Assembly: GCA_040221175.1 (NCBI GenBank) | Contig: JAVJVK010000013.1 | Location: 1-64,000, forward strand | Direction: 5' to 3' | Source of the DNA: Phycisphaerales bacterium | GTDB taxonomy: Bacteria > Planctomycetota > Phycisphaerae > Phycisphaerales > UBA1924 | Length of the DNA stretch: 64,000 nt | In this document: piece after piece, positions 7,847 through 16,989 of the stretch | How the letters are laid out: the number at the start of each line of letters is the position of its first letter | Position numbering within the stretch: the stretch's first letter is position 1 | Program-made: the position numbers and the translations under genes | The notes under the pieces: generated by a model | Databases searched by the model: none | Seen by the model: only the letters and a program-made list of their open reading frames with translations | What the model was told of the DNA's origin: nothing

Positions 7847-10800
7847 ATGGATAAGCGTCTAACCGTCGTTCCCGTTCTGGCCGCCCAGGCCATGCTCGTC
7901 TCGTGTGCCGGCTCGGCTGAGACCAGCACCGCCGAGCCCGCTCGCATTGTCGCGGCATCGGGACAACCCTTGTCCGCCCGCCAGGCAGGCGACCAGCAGG
8001 ACGGCGATTACGCCGGCATGCTCCGCTTCCCCGCCGTCAGCGATGAACACATCGTGTTCTCTTACGGCAACGACCTGTGGCTCGTCTCGCGCGATGGCGG
8101 TCGGGCCGAGCCGCTGGCCAGCCCGCCCGGGCAGGAGCTCTTCCCCCGCTTCAGCCCCGACGGCCAGCACGTGGTCTTCCAGGGCAACTACGACGGCGAT
8201 CGCGACCTGTACACCCTGCCCATCGAGGGTGGCGTGCCCGAGCGCGTGACCCACCATCCGTCCAACGAGACGCCCACACAGTGGCACGACTCGGGCGTCA
8301 TGTTCTTCATGAGCGGCACCGCCGGCCTGGGGCGCCAGCAAGAGGTCTTCCGCGTGCCGGCTGATGGCGGCCTGCCCGAGCGCATGCCCGTGCCCTACGG
8401 CGCCAACGGCGTGCTGAACGACGACGGCACCTGGCTTGCCTACACGCCCATCCAACGCGATGCACGCACCTGGAAGCGATACCGCGGCGGCATGGCCAGC
8501 GACGTCTGGCTGTTCAACATCAACACCAACGAGAGCCGCCAGATCACCGATTGGGAGGGCACCGACAGCCTGCCCATGTGGCACGGCGACTCGGTGTATT
8601 ACGTCTCGGACGCCGGCGATGACCACCGCCTGAACATCTGGCGCTACGACGTGGACAGCGGCGAGCGCGCCCAGGTCACCAACTTCACTGACAACGACGT
8701 GAAGTTCCCATCGATCACCGGCGGCGACAACGCGGCCATCGTCTTCAGCCTGGGCACCAAGCTGCACTTGCTCGACCTGGACGCCAACGAAGTGAGCGAA
8801 GTCAACGTCACCATCCCAGGCGCTAAGCCTGCGGTGCGTCCGCGCACCGTCGACGCGGCCGACCACATCCAGGCCGGCGGCATCAGCTCCACCGGCAAGC
8901 GCGTGGTCGTCGAGGCCCGTGGCGACATCTGGACCATCCCCGCCGAGAACGGCCCGCCCCGCCAGCTCACCGACACCAGCCGCTGGGCCGAGCGCAACCC
9001 CGCCTGGAGCCCCAGCGGCCGGTGGATTGCCTACGCCAGCGACGAGAGCGGCGAGTACAACATCCACCTGGTGCAGAGCGACGGCAAGGGCGAAACCCGC
9101 CAACTGACCGACATGGACGGCAAGTATTGGATGTCCATGGCCTGGTCGCCCGACAGCAAGACCCTGCTGGCGATCGACAAGTCGGGCGAGATGTACCTCA
9201 TCGACGTTGAGAGCGGCGAAGCCAACCAATTCGACAAGGAGCCGATGGCAAATGTGCCCAGCGTGAGCTGGAGCCCCGACAGCCGCTACGTCACTTACGC
9301 CAAGACCGAAGGCAACATGCTCACGGCGGCCATCTTCATCCACGACACCGAAGACGGCACGACCCACCAGGTCACCAGCGGATACTTCGGCGATGGCTCG
9401 CCCGTCTTCGGACGCGACGGCAAGTACCTGTTCTACACGTCCAACCGCGAGTTCACCAGCCCGCAGTACGAGACCGTGGGCGCCAGCTTCATCTACGCCA
9501 ACGCCGGCCGCCTCATCGCGGTGCCGTTGACCGAAGAAGTCGAGAACCCGCGTCTGGTCGAGGTCGATGAAGAGACCTGGGAAGAAGACAAGCCCGAAGA
9601 CGAAGACGCGGAGGAATCAAGCGACGAAGCCGACGAGTCCGCCGACGAGGGCGAAGGCGATGAAGGCGACGAGGCCGCCGCCGATTTGAGCCCCATCGAG
9701 GGCACCTGGGCCGGCACCGCCACGGGCCTGGCCGCCCTGGGCCTGCCCATGGACGAGCTCGAGGTCACGATGTACTTCAAGAAGCTCGACGACGGCACCT
9801 TCGTGGGCGCCAGCGAGAGCCAGGGCGAGACCTCCGACTACGACAGCGTTACCTTCGACGAGGCCACCGGCAAGCTGGTCACCACCAGCAGCGAGGGCCC
9901 CATGACCTCCAAGACCGAGGCAACCCTCAGCGGCGACACCCTCACCGGCACATGGAGCATCTCGGGCCCGCTCGAGGGCAGCGGCCCATTCACCGCCACC
10001 CGCCAGAGCACCGAGGTCCCCGACGGCATCATTTCCGACGAGGCCGGCAGCGGCGGCGACGACGGTGAGGTCGAGCCCACCGAGATCACCTTCGAGGGCT
10101 TCGAGGCCCGGAGCTTCGCTCTGCCCGTCGCCGCCGGCAGCTTCAACGGCCTGGTCAGCAACAACCAGGGCCACCTGCTCTACAACAGCTTTGGCGGCGG
10201 CGCGCCCACCGTCAAGATCATCGATATGTCGGGTGACGAGATCGAAGAGAAGACCGTCGTCGCCGGGGCGCAGATGGTCGACGTTTCGGGCGACGGCAAG
10301 AAAATCCTGCTGGCCGGGGCCGGCAACCGCTGGAAGATCGCCGACGCCCGCGCGGGCCAGTCGATGTCAGGCGCGCTGAGCCCCAACGACCTGCGCAAGC
10401 AGCTCGACCCGCGCGAAGAGTGGCGTCAACTCGTGCAGGACGCATGGCGTCGCCATCGCGATTTCTTCTACGTCGAAAACATGCACGGCGTCGACTGGGA
10501 CGCGGTCTATGACCACTACTCGCAGATGGTCGACCACGCCGCCAGCCGCGAAGACGTGAGCTTCATCATCGGCGAGATGATCGCCGAGCTCAACGTGGGC
10601 CACGCCTACTACTGGGGCGGCGACGTCGAAGGCCAGCCCAGCGAGAACGTCGGTTTGCTGGGCGTCGACTTCGAGGCCGTCACCGAGAACGGCGAAGACG
10701 GAGAAGCGTCCGGCTTCCGCATCACCAAGATGTACGGCGGCGCCCCTTGGGACACCGACGCGCGCAACCCGCTGGACACCCTCGGCGTCGACGTCGAAGA

Positions 10801-11668
10801 GGGCGACATCATCACCCACGTCAACGGCAAGCCCGTCGACGCATCGAAGGACCCCTGGGCCGCCTTCATCGGCACCGTCGGCCAGCAGACGACCATCACC
10901 GTCGTCGACAGCCTGACCGGCGACGAAGAGGCCATCAACGAGCGTACCTACACCATCGAGCCCATCGGCAACGACCAGGCCCTGCGCTACCGCGACTGGG
11001 TCGAGTCCAACCGCCAGTACGTCGAGGAAGCCTCGGACGGCAAGATCGGCTACATCCACGTGCCCGATACCGGCGTCAACGGCCAGAACGAGCTCTTCCG
11101 CCAGTTCTACGCCCAGATCCAGAAGGATGCCCTGATCATCGACGACCGCTGGAACGGCGGCGGCCAGATCCCCACGCGATTCATCGAGTTGCTCAACCGG
11201 CCGCGCACCAACTACTGGTACCGCCGCGACGGGAAGGACTGGCCCTGGCCCTACGACAGCCACCAGGGCCCCAAGGCCATGCTGATCAACGGCTCGGCCG
11301 GCTCGGGCGGCGACATGTTCCCCTGGCTCTTCAAGCACAACGATCTGGGCCCGCTGATCGGCCGGCGCACCTGGGGCGGCCTGGTGGGCATCAGCGGCGT
11401 GCCCCCGCTCATCGACGGCGGCTACACCGCCGTGCCCAACTTCGGCTTCTATCGCGCTGATGGCACCTGGGGCATCGAGGGCCACGGCGTCGATCCGGAC
11501 ATCGACGTCATGGATGATCCCACGAAGCTTGCCGGCGGCGAAGATCCGCAGATCGACGCGGCCGTGGACTACCTGCTCGAGGCCATCGAGCGCGAGGGTT
11601 ACCAGCCCCCGCAGCGGCCGGAAGAACCCGACCGCAGCGGCTTCGGCATCGATCCCGCCGATCGCTGA
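7847..11668 (+). CDS. tricorn-type protease, predicted lipoprotein
   Basis: 1273 residues; start chosen by GGAGGT 8 bases upstream. The N-terminus has a lipobox (LVSC, Cys at about residue 20), predicting membrane anchoring. Residues about 50-330 are a TolB/tricorn propeller, and about 340-575 a second propeller (AWSPSGRWIAYASDE, SWSPDSRYVTYAK). A strongly acidic linker (about 578-614) leads into a beta-rich insert (about 615-723, IEGTWAGTATG) not typical of tricorn. Then come the C1 helical domain (EEWRQLVQDAWRRHRDFFYV), the GHAY region that holds the catalytic His, a PDZ domain (about 975-1050) and the S41 peptidase core with GSAGSGGD at 1149-1156 carrying the candidate nucleophile. Tricorn enzymes degrade peptides; envelope location here is inferred from the lipobox. 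A terminator follows. Confidence 0.93.
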   Translation: MDKRLTVVPVLAAQAMLVSCAGSAETSTAEPARIVAASGQPLSARQAGDQQDGDYAGMLRFPAVSDEHIVFSYGNDLWLVSRDGGRAEPLASPPGQELFPRFSPDGQHVVFQGNYDGDRDLYTLPIEGGVPERVTHHPSNETPTQWHDSGVMFFMSGTAGLGRQQEVFRVPADGGLPERMPVPYGANGVLNDDGTWLAYTPIQRDARTWKRYRGGMASDVWLFNINTNESRQITDWEGTDSLPMWHGDSVYYVSDAGDDHRLNIWRYDVDSGERAQVTNFTDNDVKFPSITGGDNAAIVFSLGTKLHLLDLDANEVSEVNVTIPGAKPAVRPRTVDAADHIQAGGISSTGKRVVVEARGDIWTIPAENGPPRQLTDTSRWAERNPAWSPSGRWIAYASDESGEYNIHLVQSDGKGETRQLTDMDGKYWMSMAWSPDSKTLLAIDKSGEMYLIDVESGEANQFDKEPMANVPSVSWSPDSRYVTYAKTEGNMLTAAIFIHDTEDGTTHQVTSGYFGDGSPVFGRDGKYLFYTSNREFTSPQYETVGASFIYANAGRLIAVPLTEEVENPRLVEVDEETWEEDKPEDEDAEESSDEADESADEGEGDEGDEAAADLSPIEGTWAGTATGLAALGLPMDELEVTMYFKKLDDGTFVGASESQGETSDYDSVTFDEATGKLVTTSSEGPMTSKTEATLSGDTLTGTWSISGPLEGSGPFTATRQSTEVPDGIISDEAGSGGDDGEVEPTEITFEGFEARSFALPVAAGSFNGLVSNNQGHLLYNSFGGGAPTVKIIDMSGDEIEEKTVVAGAQMVDVSGDGKKILLAGAGNRWKIADARAGQSMSGALSPNDLRKQLDPREEWRQLVQDAWRRHRDFFYVENMHGVDWDAVYDHYSQMVDHAASREDVSFIIGEMIAELNVGHAYYWGGDVEGQPSENVGLLGVDFEAVTENGEDGEASGFRITKMYGGAPWDTDARNPLDTLGVDVEEGDIITHVNGKPVDASKDPWAAFIGTVGQQTTITVVDSLTGDEEAINERTYTIEPIGNDQALRYRDWVESNRQYVEEASDGKIGYIHVPDTGVNGQNELFRQFYAQIQKDALIIDDRWNGGGQIPTRFIELLNRPRTNYWYRRDGKDWPWPYDSHQGPKAMLINGSAGSGGDMFPWLFKHNDLGPLIGRRTWGGLVGISGVPPLIDGGYTAVPNFGFYRADGTWGIEGHGVDPDIDVMDDPTKLAGGEDPQIDAAVDYLLEAIEREGYQPPQRPEEPDRSGFGIDPADR

Positions 11669-11690
11669 ACCAGCCAAGTATTCACGCAAG

Positions 11691-11714
11691 GCCCGGTCGA
11701 TTGACCGGGCTTTC
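11691..11714 (+). terminator. rho-independent terminator after the tricorn gene
   Basis: An 8-bp perfect stem, GCCCGGTC and GACCGGGC with a GATT loop, is followed by TTTCT. It starts 23 bases after the tricorn stop and separates it from the rimB-rimK operon. Confidence 0.85.
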
Positions 11715-11741
11715 TCGTGCGCTCGCTACAATGGAACGCCG

Positions 11742-12209
11742 ATGGCCGATCAAGACGACAGGCTGTACATCGTGGGCTGGCGCGAGCGTGTCGCGTTGCC
11801 CGAGTGGCGCATTCGCGGCGTGCGCGCCAAGATCGACACGGGCGCCCGCACCAGCGCCATCCACGTCCAGACGTTCGAGCAACTGCCCAACGCCCGCGTC
11901 CGCTTCGAGGTCGTCATGCGTGAACGACCCGAGCGTCGCACCAAGTGGGTCGAGGCCGACGTGGTCCGAGAGTCGATCGTCAAGCCCAGCAATGGTCAAG
12001 TGCAGGTCCGGCCGGTCGTCAAGACGACGCTGGTCATTGGCCCCCTCTCGATGGAGGCCGAGGTCGGGCTGGTCTGCCGAAAGGGCATGCTCTGCCGGAT
12101 GCTGGTCGGTCGCCGCGCCATCGCGGGCCTTGCCCTGGTCGATCCGTCCGCCCGCAACCTGCTCTCTTCGACCTCTTCCGATCCTGAACGCAGAAAGGCA
12201 ACCCCGTGA
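11742..12209 (+). CDS. rimB: RimB-like retropepsin-fold (ATP-dependent zinc protease family) protein
   Basis: 155 residues of the PF05618 family. The fold-defining segment is VRAKIDTGARTSAIHV near residue 27, with the D-T-G aspartic-protease-like motif, and the C-terminal GRRAIAGLALVDPS matches the family end. In Pseudomonas and E. coli relatives this protein works with RimK, the ligase that adds poly-glutamate to proteins, probably trimming the tails. Here the stop overlaps the GTG start of rimK by four bases, indicating translational coupling and supporting a shared role. The start ATG at 11742 was chosen over longer frames because it follows the terminator and gives a family-length protein; only a weak GGAA precedes it. 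Confidence 0.88.
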   Translation: MADQDDRLYIVGWRERVALPEWRIRGVRAKIDTGARTSAIHVQTFEQLPNARVRFEVVMRERPERRTKWVEADVVRESIVKPSNGQVQVRPVVKTTLVIGPLSMEAEVGLVCRKGMLCRMLVGRRAIAGLALVDPSARNLLSSTSSDPERRKATP

Positions 12210-13414
12210 AGCTCGCGATTCTCTCCACCGCACCCAAGTGCTACAGCACGCGCCGATTCAAGCAGGCCGCCGAGAAACGCGGCCACAAGGTCAAGGTGCT
12301 CAACACCCTGCGCTTTTCCATCGATCTCGAACACGGCGACCCGGACCTGTTCTACCGCGGCAAGCAACTTGGCGACTATGACGCCATCCTGCCCCGCATC
12401 GGCGCTTCGATCACCTACTTCGGCACCGCCGTCGTGCGTCAGTTCGAGCAGCTGGACGTCTACACGCCCAATACGGCCAACGGCATCCTCAACTCGCGCG
12501 ATAAGCTCCGCAGCATGCAGATCCTGAGCCGCCACGACATCGGCATCCCGCACTCGTGCTACGTGCGGGACCGCAACGACGTGCTGCCCGCCATCGATCG
12601 CATCGGCGGCGCGCCGGTCATCATTAAGCTCATCGAGGGAACCCAGGGCGTGGGCGTGATCCTGGCTGAGTCCAACAAGGTCGCCGAGGCCATCATCGAG
12701 ACGCTCCAGGGTGCCAAGCAGAACGTGCTGGTCCAGAAGTTCGTGGCCGAGAGCAAGGGCAAGGACATCCGCGCCCTGGTGGTCGGCGACCGCGTCGTCG
12801 CCGCGATGCGCCGCGTGGCGCAGGGCACGGAGTTTCGAAGCAACGTGCATCGCGGCGGGCGAACCGAGCCCGTCACGCTCGATGCCGCCTACGAAGAAGC
12901 GGCCGTTCGGGCGGCGCAGATCATGGGGCTCCGCGTGGCTGGCGTCGACCTGCTGGAAAGCAACGAGGGTCCGCAGGTCATGGAGGTGAACTCTTCGCCG
13001 GGCATGGAGGGCATCGAGGGCGCGACCGATCTCGACGTCGCGGGCTCGATCATCGACTACATCGCCAACCAGGTCGACTTCCCGGAAATCGACATCCGTC
13101 AGCGCCTCACCGTCAGCACGGGCTACGGCGTCGCCGAACTCCACATCCCCGAGGGTTCGGAGTTCGTCGGCAAGACCATCGAGGCCTCGGGCCTGCGAGA
13201 GCGAGACCTTACCGTGCTGACCGTCAATCGGGGGACGGCGGTGTTCTCCAATCCCAAGGGCTCACGCGTGCTCGAGTCGGGCGACCGCCTGCTCTGCTAC
13301 GGCAAGCTCGAGACCATGCGAGACCTCGTCCCAGGGCGGAAGAAGCGCACGAAGAAGGCCCGCATCGGCAAGCTCGACAAGCAACTCGTCGAGGCGCTGG
13401 AGGCTGACAAGTGA
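12206..13414 (+). CDS. rimK: RimK-family alpha-L-glutamate ligase fused to an RCK_C domain
   Basis: 402 residues with a GTG start overlapping rimB. Residues 1-300 are a full RimK ATP-grasp enzyme: N-terminal LAILSTAPKCYSTRR, ATP-binding VIIKLIEGTQGVGV, and the metal-binding EVNSSPGMEGIEG near residue 260. RimK ligates glutamate to the C-terminus of ribosomal protein S6 in E. coli; the target here is unknown. Residues about 310-378 (ELHIPEGSEFVGKTIEASGL, then VLESGDRLLCYGKLE) are a TrkA-C/RCK_C domain, a ligand-sensing module usually found on K+ channels and transporters. A basic tail follows. The fusion suggests allosteric control of the ligase by a small ligand such as a nucleotide (inference). 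Confidence 0.93.
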   Translation: MKLAILSTAPKCYSTRRFKQAAEKRGHKVKVLNTLRFSIDLEHGDPDLFYRGKQLGDYDAILPRIGASITYFGTAVVRQFEQLDVYTPNTANGILNSRDKLRSMQILSRHDIGIPHSCYVRDRNDVLPAIDRIGGAPVIIKLIEGTQGVGVILAESNKVAEAIIETLQGAKQNVLVQKFVAESKGKDIRALVVGDRVVAAMRRVAQGTEFRSNVHRGGRTEPVTLDAAYEEAAVRAAQIMGLRVAGVDLLESNEGPQVMEVNSSPGMEGIEGATDLDVAGSIIDYIANQVDFPEIDIRQRLTVSTGYGVAELHIPEGSEFVGKTIEASGLRERDLTVLTVNRGTAVFSNPKGSRVLESGDRLLCYGKLETMRDLVPGRKKRTKKARIGKLDKQLVEALEADK

Positions 13415-14490
13415 CCCAGCGGATCGGCGTGCTCTCGTGGACGGACCTGGACGTCAAGCCCGGGCAGCACAAGGAAGGCCGGCTCGTGGTCTCCGAGAGT
13501 TACGCCGGCGTGGACATCGCCATCCCATTCAGCGTCTGGCGCGGCAAGGCCGACGGACCGGCCGTGTTCATCACGGCCGCGGTCCATGGCGATGAGATCA
13601 ACGGTACCGGCGCGATCCGCCACATCCTGATGAACTGGCCCTTCACGCTCTCGGCCGGCACGCTCGTGCTCGTTCCGGTCGTCAACCTCATGGGCTTCGA
13701 GCGCAACAGCCGCTACCTGCCCGATCGTCGCGACCTCAACCGCAGCTTCCCCGGCTCGCCCACGGGCAGCCTGGCCGCCCGGCTTGCGCACGCCGTCTTT
13801 GAAGGTCTCGTCAAGCCATGCCAGTTCGGCATCGACCTGCACACGGCTGCCGTCCGCCGAACCAACTTTCCAAATGTTCGTGCGAACCTGAAAGACCCGG
13901 CCATCGCCGAGTTCGCCCGCGCCTTCGGCGCCGAATTGACCATGCACGGCGCTGGGCCGGATGGCTCGCTCCGAGCCGCGGCGTGCGATGCGGGCGTGCC
14001 CACGCTCATCCTCGAGGCCGGCGAGGTCTGGAAGGTCGAACCAACGTACGTAGAACATGCGGTGCGCGGCATCCGCAACTGCCTCATCCACCTGGGGATG
14101 GTCGAAGGCGAGCCCGAGAAGCCCGCGTACCGCATCGAGGCCGATTCATCCAAGTGGGTTCGGGCCGATCGCGGCGGCTTCCTGAGTTTCCACGTCTCTC
14201 CCGGCGAATTCATCGCCAAGGGCGACCCGATCGCCACCAATACCGATCTGCTGGGCAACGAACAGAACGTCATCGAAGCGCCGCAGGCCGGCGTCATCCT
14301 GGGCATGACCACCATCCCCAGCGTGGCGCCGGGCGATCCCATCTGTCACATTGCCGTCCCCAGCCGCGGAGCATTGCAGAAGGCAGAGGCCGCCCAGGAC
14401 AAGCTGGCCGACCATCACCTCCACGAGCGAACCCGCGAAGACCTCGCGCGCAACGTTCACCTCAGCGATGCGCCCGACTCGGGCGACTGA
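13411..14490 (+). CDS. succinylglutamate desuccinylase/aspartoacylase-family (M14) deacylase
   Basis: 359 residues; the GTG start overlaps the rimK stop by four bases. The zinc site is visible: AAVHGDEINGTGAI (His and Glu ligands, about residue 57) and the third ligand His in GIDLHTAAVRRTNFP. The substrate-binding DLNRSFPG sits between them. The catalytic Glu probably lies in LILEAGE. The C-terminal third has the beta-barrel cap of the AstE/ASPA family (APQAGVILGMTTIPSVAPGD). Such proteins commonly sit beside rimK-like ligases, and a role in removing glutamate or acyl groups from the RimK product is plausible but unproven. It converges on the DUF6159 gene with a 6-bp gap. Confidence 0.88.
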   Translation: MTQRIGVLSWTDLDVKPGQHKEGRLVVSESYAGVDIAIPFSVWRGKADGPAVFITAAVHGDEINGTGAIRHILMNWPFTLSAGTLVLVPVVNLMGFERNSRYLPDRRDLNRSFPGSPTGSLAARLAHAVFEGLVKPCQFGIDLHTAAVRRTNFPNVRANLKDPAIAEFARAFGAELTMHGAGPDGSLRAAACDAGVPTLILEAGEVWKVEPTYVEHAVRGIRNCLIHLGMVEGEPEKPAYRIEADSSKWVRADRGGFLSFHVSPGEFIAKGDPIATNTDLLGNEQNVIEAPQAGVILGMTTIPSVAPGDPICHIAVPSRGALQKAEAAQDKLADHHLHERTREDLARNVHLSDAPDSGD

Positions 14491-14496
14491 CCTGCG

Positions 14497-15501
14497 TCAG
14501 GCGGCATCGCCCTCGGCCGCCTTCTTGCGCATGTCCGCAAGCGACGGTCCGGAGGGTCGCTCGGGCAGGGTTGCGGGCATGCCTCCGAACGAGGGCTTGG
14601 CCGCAACCGGCTCTTCCTCAGCCTCTGGCCGTTCATTGCCGATGCGGATGCCGGCGCTGCCGCCCTTGCCCGCGAATGCCATGTCGAGCAGTTGATCGTC
14701 GAAGCCGTCGGAAGAACTACCCGTGCGGGCGTATACGTAGAGCACGGCGTTGGTGATCGACTCGAGCGTCATCGACACCAGCACCATCAGCCCCATCCAC
14801 GCCAGGCCCAGCACGATGCCGAGCCCGCCGATGATCGGATCGCCAGTCATCATCGCCAGGAACATCACCGAGAAGCCGGCCACGACGCCCAGTCCCACGA
14901 ACAACCCATTGGCCCAGTTGGCGACCAGCCCCTCGCCCCACGTCTGCTTCACGAGCGAGAACGAGCGACCGATGGCCTTGTGGGCCGGCGCCCGCTCCAC
15001 GATCAGCACCGGCACGACGAAGTACGTCATCGCCGTCCACGCCGAGCCGAGAAGCAGCGCAATGATCTTGCCCACAAGCTTCGATCGCTGCTCGATCATC
15101 TTGAGTGCAAAGCCCACCGAGGCCGCGATGACCGCCCACATGAGTATCAAGCTGAGCCGATCCCACGCGATCCGAAGCCCGTCGCTGAGCTTGTAGGGCC
15201 GCCCGTCCAGGTGCATCATCGTGACGCCGACCAGCGCCGAATTGAAGAACAGCGTCACGAAATAGCAGCAGAAGTACAGCAGGAACATCACCAGCATCGG
15301 TCCGGCGTCCGACGTCTGTTCCTCGCTCATGAAGATGTTCCGTCCCGTCGTCGTACCGACGATGGGCGCCACGAAGCTCGCCACGACCATCAGCGAGGCG
15401 ATCGAGCTGAGCAAGGGAAACACGATGAGCTTCTTGTTTTCCTTGAGCAGCCCCAAGCTCGCCATCGACAGAGCCCAGCCATTGCGCATGCGTGTGAACA
15501 T
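14497..15501 (-). CDS. DUF6159-type integral membrane protein
   Basis: 334 residues. Start supported by GGAGG 6 bases upstream. About six hydrophobic segments lie between residues 25 and 250 (for example LIVFPLLSSIASLMVVASFV, MLVMFLLYFCCYFVTLFF). Conserved-looking features are the opening WALSMASLGLLKENKKLIVFP and FVVPVLIVERAPAHKAIGRS. A Pro/Glu-rich cytoplasmic tail of about 65 residues ends the protein. The family has no assigned function. It is a single gene, 145 bp from the DUF1501 gene on the same strand, so probably its own unit. Confidence 0.8.
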   Translation of the reverse strand: MFTRMRNGWALSMASLGLLKENKKLIVFPLLSSIASLMVVASFVAPIVGTTTGRNIFMSEEQTSDAGPMLVMFLLYFCCYFVTLFFNSALVGVTMMHLDGRPYKLSDGLRIAWDRLSLILMWAVIAASVGFALKMIEQRSKLVGKIIALLLGSAWTAMTYFVVPVLIVERAPAHKAIGRSFSLVKQTWGEGLVANWANGLFVGLGVVAGFSVMFLAMMTGDPIIGGLGIVLGLAWMGLMVLVSMTLESITNAVLYVYARTGSSSDGFDDQLLDMAFAGKGGSAGIRIGNERPEAEEEPVAAKPSFGGMPATLPERPSGPSLADMRKKAAEGDAA

Positions 15502-15646
15502 CCACCGCCTCCAACGGGGCTCGCATCATCGAGAGCCCGTCTGTGCGATGGATCGGCTTCGTCACGCGGCTTGCTGTGGCCAAAAGCGGCCCTGCGACTG
15601 TTGGGGAACGCCGACTGTCACGGTTGGGCAATTCCGAACGTCCGCA

Positions 15647-16957
15647 TCACGACTTACCGAGCACCAGTGCCGGCCGATAACGCCGGTTCAGGATCGCCTC
15701 CGCATCGGCGCCCATCCAGCTGTCCAGCACGCCGGCATACACGTGCCGGAAGTCAAGCGTGTGCTTCAGGTCGCCGCCGTCCAGGTCGTTCATCGAAGGA
15801 TGCGTGCCATGCACGCCCGGCCGCACCATCGGGCCGAACAGGAACATCGGCGCCGCCGTGCCGTGGTCGGTGCCACCGCTGGCGTTCTGCGACACGCGCC
15901 GCCCGAACTCGCTGAAGGTCAGCGTCATGACGCGGCCATCGTTGCCCTGTTCCTTCAGGTCCTGATAGAACGCCCGGATCGACTGCGCCATCTGGCCCAG
16001 CAGCTGCGCGTGGCGCCCGTTGGCGCCACCCTGGCCCGCGTGCGTATCGAAGCCACCAAGCGTGGCGTAGTAGATGCGCGTCTTCAGCCCGGCCCGGATC
16101 ATCTGCGAGATCATCGACAGTTGGCGTGCAAGCCCGTTGCCGGGGTATCGCACCAGGGGCTGGGCGGAGACGGCCTGACGGATCAGGTCGCTGCTGACCT
16201 GCGCATCCAGTGCCGTCTTGGTCAGGAAAGCCTCGTTGGTGTCGGCCGATGCCACCTCGCGCCGGTTCAGGCGGTCGTATTCACCCTTGAGCGTGCGATC
16301 ATGGTCTTCACCCAACCAGCGGAACACGTCGGCGCTCTCGAACGAAACCGGATTTACCTTCCGACCCTGCATCGCGAGCGGAGCCGTACGTCCCATCGCG
16401 ACGGCTGGCGGGCCCGCGTTCGCGCCCTCGAGCGATCCGCTCTCGCCCTTGCCGAAGCCCACGCACTCGCTGTCAAGATATCGGCCAATCCAGCCGTCAC
16501 CCGTGCCGCTGGTGTCGGCGGTGTGCCAGATGTCCATGCTCTTGAAGTGGGAGCGATTCGGATTTGGGTAGCCCACGCCCTGGAAGACCGAGCAGAGCCC
16601 CGCGTCGTACATCTCCTTCATCGGCGCGAGCGCGGGGTGCAGGCCCAAACCCTGGCGGCTGTCGAGTTGCAGCACGCGGTCCTTGGCGATGCCGATGCCC
16701 CGCCGTGCACGGTAGTACTCATCCATGTCGTAGGGCACCACGGTGTTCAGCCCGTCGTTGCCGCCCGAAAGCTGCACGACGACCAGCACGCGGTCTTCGG
16801 GCACGCCCGCGAGGCTGCTGAGCAAGGCGCTGGGCGAGGGAAGCCCCCATGCCGCCGATTGCACGAACCCCGGCGCGGCAATGGAAGCCGAAGCCAGCAT
16901 CATCCCTCGTCCCAGGAACGCGCGCCGCGTAAAGGCCTTCGAATCGTGCAGGTCCAT
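15647..16957 (-). CDS. DUF1501 secreted protein with Tat signal
   Basis: 436 residues. A twin-arginine signal (TRRAFLGRGMML, residues 10-21) leads to a hydrophobic core ending near residue 40, and GGGAGGAG precedes the ATG. The body has the alkaline-phosphatase-superfamily look of DUF1501 (VVVQLSGGNDGLNTVVPY, LTFSEFGRRVSQNASGGTDHGTAAPMF with the metal-type TDHG, MNDLDGGDLKHTLDFRHVYAGVL). Export folded through Tat suggests a cofactor or metal. The protein is encoded directly after the DUF1800 gene (32-bp gap), the arrangement seen across planctomycetes, where the two probably act together; the substrate is unknown. Confidence 0.93.
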   Translation of the reverse strand: MDLHDSKAFTRRAFLGRGMMLASASIAAPGFVQSAAWGLPSPSALLSSLAGVPEDRVLVVVQLSGGNDGLNTVVPYDMDEYYRARRGIGIAKDRVLQLDSRQGLGLHPALAPMKEMYDAGLCSVFQGVGYPNPNRSHFKSMDIWHTADTSGTGDGWIGRYLDSECVGFGKGESGSLEGANAGPPAVAMGRTAPLAMQGRKVNPVSFESADVFRWLGEDHDRTLKGEYDRLNRREVASADTNEAFLTKTALDAQVSSDLIRQAVSAQPLVRYPGNGLARQLSMISQMIRAGLKTRIYYATLGGFDTHAGQGGANGRHAQLLGQMAQSIRAFYQDLKEQGNDGRVMTLTFSEFGRRVSQNASGGTDHGTAAPMFLFGPMVRPGVHGTHPSMNDLDGGDLKHTLDFRHVYAGVLDSWMGADAEAILNRRYRPALVLGKS

Positions 16958-16989
16958 GCTGAAACTCCTCCCGGGTCTTCCAGAGCCGC

